From Micromonospora sp. CB01531 (GTDB lineage: Bacteria > Actinomycetota > Actinomycetes > Mycobacteriales > Micromonosporaceae), in contig NZ_LWLS01000092.1 of NCBI RefSeq assembly GCF_001905095.1, positions 1 through 57,052 on the forward strand: a stretch of 57,052 bases of DNA, written 5' to 3'. A model generated the notes under the pieces. That model was not told the origin of the DNA. It was given only the letters and a program-made list of their open reading frames with translations, and made no database searches. Shown one piece after another: positions 26,199 through 34,964 of this stretch. Positions within the stretch are counted from its first letter, which is position 1; every line of letters begins with the position of its first letter. Made by a program: the position numbers and the translations under genes.

Positions 26199-28096
26199 AC
26201 CGCGGCGACCTGAGCTTCGGTCTGCTGGGACCGCTGGCCGTGCGCTCCACCACACACGGTCAGCTGCACATCCGCTCGCCGAAGCACCGGATCCTCCTCG
26301 CCGCGCTCCTGCTCGCGCCCGGGCAGGCCGTGCCGGTCGCCAATCTCGCCGAGGCCGTCTGGGGCACGCGTCCGCCGGCGAACGCGAGACGTGCACTGCA
26401 ATTGCACGTGTTGCGGGTGCGCGCCTTGTTCATGGAGGCCGGGCTCGCTCCGGTGATCGCAAGAGACGCCGGCGGGTACCGCATCGACATCGACGCGAAC
26501 GCGGTCGACGCGTGGTCGATCACGCGGCTGGTGGACGAGGCGGACGCGGCAGCCCGTCGCACGGATCCGCAAAACGAACTCGCCGCGCTCAGCCGGGCGC
26601 TGGACCTGTGGCGCGGTGAACCGCTGTGCGACGTGCCGTCGGACCTGCTGCACGGCAGGTATGTCCCAGTCCTCGACGAGCAGCAACTACGCATCGTCGA
26701 GCGGTACCACGACGTCGGCCTCCAGCTGGGCCGCTTCGACGAGACGGCCGAGTCCGCTTTGCGCCATCTAGCGCGGTACCCGCTTGCCGAGCCGTTGTGG
26801 CACCAGCTCATCACGGCGTTGCACAGCAGTGGCAGGCGGGCGGACGCGCTGCAGGCATACCACCAGGCTCGGCAACAGCTGGCCGCGGACCTCGGCGTCG
26901 GCCCCGGGCGCGCGTTGCAGCGGCTCTACGCGAGCGTGCTGTCCGGCCACAGCGCGACCGCTGACCTGGCCGGCCCGCCGGACGTGCCGCGGCAACTGCC
27001 GAATGCGATCGCAGGGTTCGTCGGGCGCTCACCAGAACTGCGGCAGCTCGAGGCACTGATCGACAGGAGTGACCGGCAGCCGGCAGTAGCGGCGCTGACC
27101 GGCATGGGAGGCATCGGCAAGACCGCACTGGCGGCCCACTTCGCCCGCCGCGCCGCGGACGCCTTCCCGGACGGCCAGCTCTGGATCGACCTGCGCGGGT
27201 ACGACGCTCGGCCAGCCCTCACACCCACGCAGGCGTTGACGATCCTCCTGCGGTCGCTCGGTGAGCAGAGCTCGCAGATGCCCACCGACTTGGACGGCCT
27301 CACCGAGCGGTACCGGTCGGTCATGGCCGACCGGCGTGCGCTGATCGTGCTGGACAACGCCCGAGACGCCGGCCAGGTGCGTGCGCTGTTGCCCGGCGGA
27401 TCGCCGAGCCTCTTGCTCATCACAAGCCGTCACATGCTCAGCGACGTGGTGGTCCGCGCCCGAGGGCAAGCGCTCCGCTTGGAACCCCTCGATCGGCAGG
27501 AGGCGCGTGCACTGCTCACCGCCCGGCTCGGCGCCGACCGGGTGGACGGCGAGCCCGAGGCGGTCAACGGCATCGTCGACGTGTGCGGGGGCCTGCCGTT
27601 GGCGCTGGCCATCGTCGCTGCCCACGGGGTGGCCTGTCCCACCGCACCGCTGGCGGATCTACCCAGGCAGTTGCAGGCAGCCGACGCCGACCTCGACCGG
27701 TTCTCCAGCACCGACGTGCGGGCCGATGTCCGCACAGTGCTGTCCTGGTCCTACCAGGCCCTTGGACCCCAGGCGGCGCAACTGTTTCGTCTCCTCGGGC
27801 TCCATCCGAGCCCGGCCATCCGCGAGGCGGCAGCCGCGGGCTTGGTCGAGGCAGGGCCGGCCGGGGTGCGACCGCTGCTTGACGAGCTGGTCGCGGAGCA
27901 CCTGATCGCCGAGCCGCAGCCGGGCAGTTTTGTAATGAACCGGCTGGTCCATGCGTACGCGGTCGAGCTGGCACGGGCCTTCGACAGCGCCCGACGGCGC
28001 GTCCTGGCGCGGTACGGCCTCCTCGACCGCCTCGCCCGGCACGGGCGAGCTTCCCTCGCCCCCGACGACGGGCGACGATGGTCGGTATGGGAGTGA
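26195..28096 (+). CDS. SARP-family regulator with full NB-ARC domain
   Basis: 633 aa; the ATG at 26195 overlaps the previous stop by 4 bp. Same plan as its neighbour: winged helix (LSFGLLGPLAVRSTTHGQLH, SPKHRILLAALLLAPGQAV), BTAD (LWRGEPLCDVPSDLLHGRYV, QAYHQARQQLAADLGVGPGR), then a complete STAND core: LTGMGGIGKTALAAHFA (Walker A), RRALIVLDNARDAGQVRALL (Walker B), CGGLPLALAIVAAHG (GLPL), RTVLSWSYQALGPQAAQLFR (arm). It stops after ~60 further residues with no TPR sensor domain, shorter than the AfsR class. It arose with the upstream gene by tandem duplication. Likely an ATP-switched DNA-binding activator. 19-bp overlap with the kinase gene. Confidence 0.95.
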   Translation: MNRGDLSFGLLGPLAVRSTTHGQLHIRSPKHRILLAALLLAPGQAVPVANLAEAVWGTRPPANARRALQLHVLRVRALFMEAGLAPVIARDAGGYRIDIDANAVDAWSITRLVDEADAAARRTDPQNELAALSRALDLWRGEPLCDVPSDLLHGRYVPVLDEQQLRIVERYHDVGLQLGRFDETAESALRHLARYPLAEPLWHQLITALHSSGRRADALQAYHQARQQLAADLGVGPGRALQRLYASVLSGHSATADLAGPPDVPRQLPNAIAGFVGRSPELRQLEALIDRSDRQPAVAALTGMGGIGKTALAAHFARRAADAFPDGQLWIDLRGYDARPALTPTQALTILLRSLGEQSSQMPTDLDGLTERYRSVMADRRALIVLDNARDAGQVRALLPGGSPSLLLITSRHMLSDVVVRARGQALRLEPLDRQEARALLTARLGADRVDGEPEAVNGIVDVCGGLPLALAIVAAHGVACPTAPLADLPRQLQAADADLDRFSSTDVRADVRTVLSWSYQALGPQAAQLFRLLGLHPSPAIREAAAAGLVEAGPAGVRPLLDELVAEHLIAEPQPGSFVMNRLVHAYAVELARAFDSARRRVLARYGLLDRLARHGRASLAPDDGRRWSVWE

Positions 28097-29301
28097 GTGT
28101 GGACGCGCGGCCCAGCCTTCAGGGCGCGGGCGAGGGTGCTGGCCGACTCTGGGACGCCTATTTCGCGGCGGTCTTCGCCCTGACACTGGCAGCCGTGGCG
28201 TTGTCCGAGGCGTCCGCCGCCCGGCGTTGGCTCGCCGCCATCACGCTGGGTGCGATCGCGACGCTGTACCTGGCGTACGGGCGCGGCCTGGCGCGCCGGG
28301 GCACCACAGACAGCCGCGCCGGTGGCTTCCTCGCGGCAGTGCTGGTGCTGTTCCTCGTGGCGCTCACCGGAGCGGCGCCGAGCTCGTTCCTGCTGTTCGC
28401 GATCTGCCCGCTCGTCTTCCGCATGTTGCCGATGTGGCCGGCCGCCGCCGTCACCACACTCGCCAACGCCCTGCCGGCGATCGTCGCGATCCAGCGTGAG
28501 GGCTTCGCCGGGCAACTGCACACCCACCTGCTGCCGATGGCGGTCGGTGGCGCGATCCTGTCGCTGGGGCTCGGCCTGTGGATCCGGGAGGTGGTGCGCC
28601 GCAGCCGCGAACGGGCGGACCTCATCGTGCAGCTGGAGCAGTCCCGGGCCGAGGTGGCCAGACTCTCGCACCAGGCCGGTGTCGCCGCCGAACGGGCCCG
28701 CCTCGCCGGGGAAATCCACGACACGCTCGCGCAGGGCTTCACCAGCATCATCGCGCTGCTGCAGGCCGCCGGCTCCGATCTTGACGACCTGGAAAGCAAC
28801 CCGGACGGTGACCGGGCCCGGCACCGGATAGACGTCGCCGTGCGCACGGCTCGGGAGAGCCTCGCCGAATCCCGGGCGCTCGTGGCCGCGCTCGCGCCGG
28901 TCGCCTTGGACGCCGGCCCGCTCGACGAGGCGGTCCGAGACCTCGTCGCCCGGCTGGGTGAGCAGACGCTGATCCGCGCGTCCTACCGGCTGTCCGGCAC
29001 GGTACGGCCGCTGCCGACCGCGGTCGAGGTCGTCCTGCTGCGCGCGGCTCAGGAGGCGTTGGCGAACGTCCGCCGGCACTCGTTCGCGTCCGAGGTTTCC
29101 GTAACGCTCGGGTACAAACCGGACGCCATACGGCTGGTCGTGTCGGACGACGGGCGCGGCTTCGACCCCGCCTCCGCCAGTGGCGGGTTCGGGCTCCGCA
29201 GCATCCGCACCCGGACCGACGAGGTGGGCGGGACGCTGACCGTGCAGAGTGGCCGGGACGCCGACCAGGGTACGACGCTCACACTGGAGGTGCCGCAGTG
29301 A
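28078..29301 (+). CDS. NarL/LiaS-type sensor histidine kinase
   Basis: 407 aa from the ATG at 28078, inside the SARP2 end. Five hydrophobic spans within residues ~25-170 (AAVFALTLAAVALSEA to LPMAVGGAILSLGLGLWI) with little extracytoplasmic loop, a coiled segment (LIVQLEQSRAEVARLSHQAG), then HisKA_3: ARLAGEIHDTLAQGFTSII with phospho-acceptor His214. The HATPase_c domain has the N box LRAAQEALANVRRHS and G box VVSDDGRGFDP. It phosphorylates the response regulator encoded next, with a 4-bp start/stop overlap. Such small-loop kinases sense membrane state or a partner membrane protein; the DJ-1 membrane protein in the operon is a candidate. Confidence 0.95.
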   Translation: MVGMGVSVDARPSLQGAGEGAGRLWDAYFAAVFALTLAAVALSEASAARRWLAAITLGAIATLYLAYGRGLARRGTTDSRAGGFLAAVLVLFLVALTGAAPSSFLLFAICPLVFRMLPMWPAAAVTTLANALPAIVAIQREGFAGQLHTHLLPMAVGGAILSLGLGLWIREVVRRSRERADLIVQLEQSRAEVARLSHQAGVAAERARLAGEIHDTLAQGFTSIIALLQAAGSDLDDLESNPDGDRARHRIDVAVRTARESLAESRALVAALAPVALDAGPLDEAVRDLVARLGEQTLIRASYRLSGTVRPLPTAVEVVLLRAAQEALANVRRHSFASEVSVTLGYKPDAIRLVVSDDGRGFDPASASGGFGLRSIRTRTDEVGGTLTVQSGRDADQGTTLTLEVPQ

Positions 29302-29918
29302 TCAGGGTGCTGCTCGTCGACGACCACCCGGTGGTCCGTGAAGGCCTGCGCGGAATGCTCGAGGCCGAACCCGACCTCACCGTGGTGGGTGAGGCCTCCT
29401 CCGGTACCGAGGCGGTGCGGCTCGCCACCGACCTGGCGCCGGACATCGTCCTGATGGACCTGCGTATGCCGGGCATGGACGGCGTCGCCGCCACGGCGGA
29501 GATCGTGGCCGGGCCCGCGCCGCCGCGGGTGATGGTGCTGACCACCTACGAGTCCGACGCCGACATCCTGCGCGCGGTCGCCGCCGGCGCCACCGGCTAC
29601 CTGCTGAAGGACGCAACGCGGACGGACCTGGCCGGCGCGGTGCGCGCCGCCGCCCGCGGCGAGACCGTGCTGGCCCCCTCGGTGGCCACAAAACTCGTCC
29701 AGCAGGTGCGTTCCCCGGCCCAGCCGCCACTGTCGGCACGCGAGATCGACGTGCTCCGGCTGGTCGCGCGGGGCCTGACCAACGCGGAGATCGGCACGGC
29801 CCTGTTCATCTCGGAGGCCACCGTCAAGACCCACATGTACCGCGTCTTCACCAAGCTCGACGTCACCGACCGCACGGCGGCCGTGACCACCGCCATGGCC
29901 CGCGGCCTCCTCCAGTAG
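29298..29918 (+). CDS. NarL/FixJ-family response regulator
   Basis: 206 aa; the GTG at 29298 overlaps the kinase stop (GTGA). Receiver domain: VLLVDDHPVVREGLRGML with acidic pair Asp8/Asp9, phospho-site Asp54 in DIVLMDLRMPGMDG, Thr in VMVLTTYESDADILRA and Lys in GYLLKDATRTDLAG. A linker leads to the LuxR-type HTH (SAREIDVLRLVARGLTNAEI, FISEATVKTHMYRVFTKLDV). All phosphorylation residues are present. Last gene of the five-gene operon; the natural output of the kinase and possible partner of the two SARPs at shared promoters. Confidence 0.96.
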   Translation: MIRVLLVDDHPVVREGLRGMLEAEPDLTVVGEASSGTEAVRLATDLAPDIVLMDLRMPGMDGVAATAEIVAGPAPPRVMVLTTYESDADILRAVAAGATGYLLKDATRTDLAGAVRAAARGETVLAPSVATKLVQQVRSPAQPPLSAREIDVLRLVARGLTNAEIGTALFISEATVKTHMYRVFTKLDVTDRTAAVTTAMARGLLQ

Positions 29919-30111
29919 GCACCGAGAAGACCATCATGGCCACTATTCGTTCCAGTTCGGCGAGGGGGAGTTTGCTGCTCACCGGCGGGTTGCACGGCTT
30001 GGTCAGGACGCTCGGTCCGCGGGTGCGCGCCGACGCCGACGGGCAGCGTTCGACCTGCAGTTCACCTGCGGACGACACTCGGGTCGGCCGTCGCGGACGA
30101 GGGCGACGTGG

Positions 30112-31179
30112 TCAGGGGCGGCCGTTGAGCGAGTCGAGGAACCGCTGCTCGAACGCCTCGGTGTTGACGTCGAAAGCCGCATGGACCCGGCTGCCGGCCG
30201 GGGAGACCATCGTCCGGCCCGACTGCACGCCGTCCTGGACCACGTCCACGCGCGCGTCGCGGAACGGCGCGAGTTCCTCGTGGACCAGGGCAACCGCCGC
30301 CGCGGCGTCCCACCAGTACATGATGCCCAGGTCGATCAGCGCGAGCAGGTCCGGCTGACTGGCAATACGGTACGCCAGGCGGGCACCAGGTGCGTCCTGA
30401 TTCGCGGCAAGCCGGGCGATAAACGTCCGCGTGATGGGTACGGACGCGGTGGCGTCCAGCGGGACCAGATACACGCTGCTGGAAAGAGCCTTGCGGAGCA
30501 CGGTGCGGGCCGAGACGGGATCGAGCCACATATTGAATTCCTGCGAGTTGTCGAACCCGGGAAGTGCCGAGCCGTACAGGTTGCCCGGGACCTCCAGGGC
30601 ACCGCCCATGATCTGTATGCGGCCGATCCGCGCCGCGACACGCGGAACGCAAAGCGCGGCGGCCAGATTGGTCAGCGGGCCGGTGGCCACGACGGTGACG
30701 GGCCGCGCGGAATCCAACACAGTGCGGCAGATCAGGTCGGGCGCCGACATGGGCGCTCGGTACCGGGGCAGTGACGCATCGCCCAACGCCCCGGTCAACA
30801 CGTTCTCGATCGTCGCCACCAGCTCGGGAGGGGCGGGATGGACACCGGCATCGGTCGCTCCTTCGGCGACCGGTACCTGCGGGAGACCGCACTGCTCCAG
30901 CACGCTGCGCGCATGCCGGAGGGTCCGCTCGGGATGGCCGAATCCGTTGTTGGCCACGGTGACGGCGCGGAGATCGATCCGTCCGAGCTTGTGCTCCTCG
31001 CAGAGGTAAGCCAATGTCGAGGCGTCATCGAAGTCCATGTCGCTGTCGTAGATCACCGGAACCGGCTGGTCATCGGGAATCGACGCGGGTGCGGCCTCCG
31101 ACGCCGCCGCATGGCCCAGACTTCCGCCGAGGACCGCCGACCCCAGGACACCCAGCGCCGATCGCCGTGTCAGCCTCAT
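30112..31179 (-). CDS. Tat-exported inosine/uridine-preferring nucleoside hydrolase family protein
   Basis: 355 aa from the ATG at 31179 with GAGGAGC upstream. Tat signal LTRRSALGVLGSAVLG, cut near ASEAA. The Ca-binding cluster of the family (DTDPGxDDA) appears as VIYDSDMDFDDASTLAYL, followed by LRAVTVANNGFGHPERT, VATGPLTNLAAAL, IMGGALEVPGN and NSQEFNMWLDPVSARTVL. The late His of IunH enzymes lies in a segment reading MYWWDAAAAVALV, where Asp is kept but His is not seen. It likely splits nucleosides, or a related N-glycoside, outside the cell. Substrate uncertain. Convergent with the operon ending at 29918. Confidence 0.92.
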   Translation of the reverse strand: MRLTRRSALGVLGSAVLGGSLGHAAASEAAPASIPDDQPVPVIYDSDMDFDDASTLAYLCEEHKLGRIDLRAVTVANNGFGHPERTLRHARSVLEQCGLPQVPVAEGATDAGVHPAPPELVATIENVLTGALGDASLPRYRAPMSAPDLICRTVLDSARPVTVVATGPLTNLAAALCVPRVAARIGRIQIMGGALEVPGNLYGSALPGFDNSQEFNMWLDPVSARTVLRKALSSSVYLVPLDATASVPITRTFIARLAANQDAPGARLAYRIASQPDLLALIDLGIMYWWDAAAAVALVHEELAPFRDARVDVVQDGVQSGRTMVSPAGSRVHAAFDVNTEAFEQRFLDSLNGRP

Positions 31180-31230
31180 CGTTGCTCCTCGTATCAGTCG
31201 GCTGGTTGGACCCGGAAGGAGTGTCCCGTA

Positions 31231-31445
31231 CGGCTGCTTCAGATGGCCTTCAGCGGGCCTGGCCTGTACCTCCGGTGGGGCTACTGCTGCTGGGGCCCGG
31301 ACCTCGCGGGAAGGCCGCGCAGCGCGGGGCGGCGGTCCTTGCGACCATCTGCTTGTTTTCCTGATCAGGAAACGCCGAGCGGACCGATGGCGCCGGCATC
31401 ACCCGAAGGCCCGGGACCCTGCTGGAAGGCAATCTGAAGCGGCCG
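31231..31445. repeat. Inverted repeat pair flanking a 215-bp segment
   Basis: CGGCTGCTTCAGATGGCCTT at 31231-31250 faces a complement of CGGCCGCTTCAGATTGCCTT at 31426-31445, followed inside by related CAGC-GGG bases. The segment between them codes for nothing recognisable and lies between the divergent nucleoside hydrolase and DinB-like genes. It may be a small non-autonomous element. Confidence 0.6.
31357..31372. promoter_or_regulatory. Perfect 16-bp palindrome, candidate operator
   Basis: TTTCCTGATCAGGAAA is fully self-complementary and AT-rich for this genome. It sits between the divergent nucleoside hydrolase (start 31179) and DinB-like (start 31524) genes, where a dimeric regulator could control either. 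No matching regulator is identified. Confidence 0.5.
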
Positions 31446-31523
31446 GATGGCACGGTGTATCGCGGGCCTCAAAGCGCCGGCAGCGTTCACTGGGCGCACG
31501 ACTGAAGAAAGGAAAAGGACGCA

Positions 31524-32027
31524 ATGGACACTACCGCGCTCCGGCACGCCTACCGTGCGCTGCTGGATGCTGCGGCCGCAGTGGCGGACTCCGGCCACCG
31601 GAGCCCGCCGGCCGGCGAGTGGAACGCGGACCAGATTCTGGCGCACGTCACCCTCATCAATGCCGCCACCATCACCGCTGCTTCCGCTGTCGCTGGGGGA
31701 GCGAACACGACCTACGACAACCGCATAGCTCTCGACACCTGGACCATCGAACGCGTCATCGCGCTCGCCGGCGGCAACGTAGGGCTCCGGGGGCGCATCC
31801 GCCTCCAAGGAGACGCCCTCTGCGCACTCGGCGGACCGGCGTTGAGTGAGGCCGAACTCGACACACTGGTGCCCGCCCGGCTCCTTTCCAGGGACACACT
31901 CCTGGTCGATCAGCCGCTGCCGCTGAGGGACAGCATCACCGGCCTCGCAGAAGTGGAACTGCCCGGACCCACGAAACAACTCCTAGCCCTTCTGCGGGAC
32001 GGCCGCGGCGCCGAAATCACAGCGTGA
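31524..32027 (+). CDS. DinB-like / mycothiol-dependent-type four-helix protein
   Basis: 167 aa from the ATG at 31524 (GGAAAAGGACG upstream). The start, ALRHAYRALLDAAAAVADSG and PAGEWNADQILAHVTLINAA, matches the first helices and the W-x(2)-xxxLAHV His of DinB/maleylpyruvate-isomerase N-domain proteins. The remaining two His or metal ligands of the family are not obvious, so it may have lost metal binding. Cytosolic, no signal peptide. Function unknown; its neighbours do not form an evident pathway. Confidence 0.7.
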   Translation: MDTTALRHAYRALLDAAAAVADSGHRSPPAGEWNADQILAHVTLINAATITAASAVAGGANTTYDNRIALDTWTIERVIALAGGNVGLRGRIRLQGDALCALGGPALSEAELDTLVPARLLSRDTLLVDQPLPLRDSITGLAEVELPGPTKQLLALLRDGRGAEITA

Positions 32028-32208
32028 TCCTTCAGCCTGCAACGACGGGCAGGCAGTGGTGCCCGGGTGTGGGCGTGACTGTCGCCCGACGCCAGGTCAA
32101 GGGCAGCTGGTCCTAGCCCGGAGCGCATCTCGTGCGCCGCCCCTGGGGATCCGCACGTGGATGGCAACAACGACCGTGGCTCCGTTGGCCGAAGAAAGGG
32201 AGATCTTG

Positions 32209-33552
32209 ATGAATCAGCGCAAACGGTTCGGGGATTGGCCGCTACGGCTGCTAACCGCAGCTGTAGCCGCCGTTGTGGTGCTCCCGGTCGGGCTCGCTGC
32301 GCACGCTCAGATTCGGGGTCGGGCGCAGCCAGTGCCCGAGCAGCCGGTGACCGGCTGGGTCAGGCACAACGCCGCGACGCTGAGCAGCATCGACCCCGCT
32401 GCTGCGCTCGACGACCTGGCGCCCGTTGGGCGGTCGGTCGGCGATGCGGAGATCGTCGGGTTGGGCGAGTCGATGCACGGGACGGCAGAGGAGACCAGAC
32501 TCAAGCATCGGGCCTTGCGTTTCCTGGTCGAGCGGATGGGTTTCCGCTCGATTGCCTGGGAGGAACAGTGGACGACCGGGCCCGTCGTCAACGAGTACAT
32601 CCGTTTCGGCCAAGGTGATCTGGACACGGTGATGGCCCGGCTGGGCCCCCAGTGGCAGACGCGTGAGGTCGCGGATGTGCTGCGGTGGCTGCGTGACTTC
32701 AACGCCGGCCGTTCCGACAAGGTGCATTTCGTCGGTGTCGAGTACTACTGGACGTGGCTCGAGGCATACGACGCGGTCGACGCCTATGTCGCCCGTGCCG
32801 CTGCCCAGCGGCTGCCGGAGCTGCGCAGCCACCTGGGCAAGATCCATCCCGCTCCCGGCTCGACTGTTTTGGAGCACTTCCAGAAGTACCAGGCGGAGCC
32901 GGACAAGGAGCCGTACATCCGCCAAGCCCACGAGGTGTACGACCTGGTCGCTCGCCTGCCGCACCAGCCGGGGGACCGTGCTCACGCGCTGGCGCTGCAC
33001 AACGCCAGGCAGATCGTCTCGTTCTACGAGCACTACAACCTGTCAGCCGATGATGCCCTCGTTTACCGGGACGCTCACGCGGCCGAGAACCTGAGGTGGT
33101 GGCGCGAGTTCAGCGGTGACAAGATCGCCTACTGGGCGGCGAGCCCGCACACCGCCAACGCCCCGCAGCTACGCATGGGCGCACCAGGCCAGACGGACAA
33201 GCGCTTCCCGAGCGCGGGTTCGCACCTGCGACGCTGGTACGGCCAAAAGTACCGGTCAATTGGCTTCACCTTCGACCACGGCACCGTGAATGCCTTCGGC
33301 ACCATGGCTCCCATGCCACCACCCGCGGCGGGCTGGTTCGAGCAACCCCTCGGCAGGGTCGGCGTCGGCCAGTTCACGCTGGACCTGCACACGGCCGCCC
33401 CGCCGCCGGTCCGTAACTGGCTGGACGCCCCCATCAAGACCCGTGGCCTACCCGACGGCGGCCCGGATGCGTTCATGGACGGTGGCACCCTGCGCCAGTG
33501 GTTCGACGTGATCGTCCACCGCCAGGAGGTGACTCCCGCACAACCAGCCTGA
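32209..33552 (+). CDS. Secreted erythromycin-esterase family protein
   Basis: 447 aa from the ATG at 32209 (AAAGGGAG upstream); earlier ATGs extend into non-homologous sequence. Signal-anchor or signal peptide: LLTAAVAAVVVLPVGLAAHA. The Ere fold is clear: EIVGLGESMHGTAEETRLKH (catalytic Glu and His), FRSIAWEEQWTTGPVVNEYI, DVLRWLRDFNAG, VHFVGVEYYW, KIAYWAASPHTANAP and YRSIGFTFDHGTVNAF. True Ere proteins hydrolyse the macrolide lactone in the cytosol; this one looks exported, and the chromosomal family is broad, so macrolide resistance is only a possibility. Confidence 0.9.
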   Translation: MNQRKRFGDWPLRLLTAAVAAVVVLPVGLAAHAQIRGRAQPVPEQPVTGWVRHNAATLSSIDPAAALDDLAPVGRSVGDAEIVGLGESMHGTAEETRLKHRALRFLVERMGFRSIAWEEQWTTGPVVNEYIRFGQGDLDTVMARLGPQWQTREVADVLRWLRDFNAGRSDKVHFVGVEYYWTWLEAYDAVDAYVARAAAQRLPELRSHLGKIHPAPGSTVLEHFQKYQAEPDKEPYIRQAHEVYDLVARLPHQPGDRAHALALHNARQIVSFYEHYNLSADDALVYRDAHAAENLRWWREFSGDKIAYWAASPHTANAPQLRMGAPGQTDKRFPSAGSHLRRWYGQKYRSIGFTFDHGTVNAFGTMAPMPPPAAGWFEQPLGRVGVGQFTLDLHTAAPPPVRNWLDAPIKTRGLPDGGPDAFMDGGTLRQWFDVIVHRQEVTPAQPA

Positions 33553-33564
33553 CCACCACGGCAA

Positions 33565-33595
33565 GGTGCCGCCGCCGGTCACCGGCGGCGGCACC
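33565..33595 (+). terminator. Perfect hairpin terminator after the esterase gene
   Basis: Arms 33565-33579 (GGTGCCGCCGCCGGT) and 33581-33595 are perfectly complementary over 15 bp with a single central base, 12 bp after the stop at 33552. Confidence 0.8.
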
Positions 33596-33600
33596 TCAAG

Positions 33601-34000
33601 GGCCCCGCACGGCCTCGCGAAAGCGAGCCTATGGGTCGAGGCAGGAGAAGTGAGTTCCCGCAAATCAACAAGCTCCGCGCAGTGCTGTCCGGTCCGCCCG
33701 AACTGGCCGGTCAGATCGCGCTGCTTTGAACTGGCCGGAAGATCGCTGAGGACAACACCTCTGCACATACCGCTCTGCCTCAAGCCCATCTCTGTCGAAG
33801 ATCCCCGCCGGAGGCAACGTTCCGGGTACTGGGGCAGTCTGCAATCGGCCGGCGCGCCGGCCGATGCCGGCGCTTGCGCCGCCAGCAGGCCGAGCGCGGC
33901 CGGCGCGGCCCGCTTGCGGGCCGCCTTGACTGGACGGCCGGCACGCTGCTGGTGTCGCACAGCGTCAAGCGGATCAAGGAGCGCAATGCAGCAGCTGGCC
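33601..34000 (+). repeat. Dispersed repeat, copy 2 (first copy 20638-21165)
   Basis: Near-identical to the first copy from GCACGGCCTCGCGAAA to GCAGCAGCTGGCC, but without the 131-bp palindromic block (single CCCATCTC at about 33785-33792). Beyond 34000 the copies diverge: here an integrase frame continues, in copy 1 it does not. Copy 2 therefore looks closer to the original locus. Confidence 0.9.
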
Positions 34001-34100
34001 CGCGAACCTGCTTGGTGGTCAGCGAACTCAAGACGCGGCGCTCCCGGCGAACCCTGTACCTCACGCCCCAGCTGGTGGAGCTGCTGCGCCGGCAGGGCTC
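33915..34100 (+). pseudogene. Tyrosine-recombinase (integrase) fragment
   Basis: One frame reads LDWTAGTLLVSHSVKRIKER, then AAAGPRTCLVVSELKTRRSR and RTLYLTPQLVELLRRQG. This is the stretch before and at the first catalytic region of actinobacterial phage/AICE integrases (strand pair, then KTRRSRR-T-xxL). No N-terminal SAM-like domain and no HxxR or Tyr motifs are present. It is fused directly to IS1380 sequence near 34100. Confidence 0.65.
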
Positions 34101-34788
34101 GGCACGCGGTGCTCGACCGGCTCCACGAGCAGGACAACAAGCGCGGCCGGCGGGTGGAGTACTCCCTCGGCTGGTCGATCGGCGAGGCCGAACGCGTCGC
34201 CATCACCGCCCTGCCCGCCCAGGCGTGGTCGCCGGCGATCGACGCCGACGGCGGTGTGCGCGACGGCGCCGCCGTCGCCGAACTGACCGGCCTGCTGCCC
34301 CTGCCCGGCTGGCCGGCCGGAATGCGGTCATCGTCCGGCGGGAACGCCCCCACCCGGGCGCCCAACTGACCCTGTTCGAAGACCGGGACGGTTGGCGCTA
34401 CACCGCGTTCGTCACCAACACCGCGGTAGGTGTCTTGCAGTGGTTGGAGGCCCGCCACCGGGCCCACGCCCGGGTCGAGGACCGGATCCGCTGCGCCAAG
34501 GACACCGGCCTGCGCCGGCTACCCTCCCGCGAGTTCGCCATCAACGCCGCCTGGTGCACCGCCGCCGCGATCGCCGTCGACCTGATCGCCTGGCTGCAGC
34601 TCATCGGCCTCGACGGCGACCTGGCCAAAGCCGAACCGAAACGACTGCGCGACCGGATCCTGCACACCGCCGCCCGCCTCGTGCACGGCCAACGCCGCCG
34701 CTGGCTACGCATCCCCGCCACCTGGCCCTGGGCCGAACAGATCACCACCGCGTTCAACCAGATCACGACCATCCCCGCCCCCGGCTGA
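34100..34788 (+). pseudogene. IS1380-family transposase, 5'-truncated and frameshifted
   Basis: Reads AVLDRLHEQDNKRGRRVEYS, GWSIGEAERVAITALPAQAW, ELTGLLPLPGWPAGMR, then a one-base shift near 34326 to VIVRRERPHPGAQLTLFEDR, RYTAFVTNTAVGVLQWLEAR, HARVEDRIRCAKDTGLRRLP, REFAINAAWCTAAAIAVDLI and ATWPWAEQITTAFNQI. This is the C-terminal ~230 aa of IS1380 transposases, including the final catalytic Glu region. The N-terminal half is missing, replaced by integrase sequence. Confidence 0.88.
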
Positions 34789-34964
34789 CCAACACAGCCG
34801 CTGCCCCAACAACCCGGAGGACCCCAGGAGACCACGCCCACCGCCGCGACAGACGGCCCACCACCATGCCCGGAACCACACAATATCGATCAACAGCGAT
34901 CAGGAGTGCCGGGCCGAAGGAGCCGGCGTCAGGCGCGAATCATCGAGGTTAGCTGTTTGCCTTA

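Noticed and set aside
32209..33552. Macrolide-resistance gene ere
   Set aside because: The family match is good, but export signals and the broad chromosomal family make a resistance role unproven, so no gene symbol was given.
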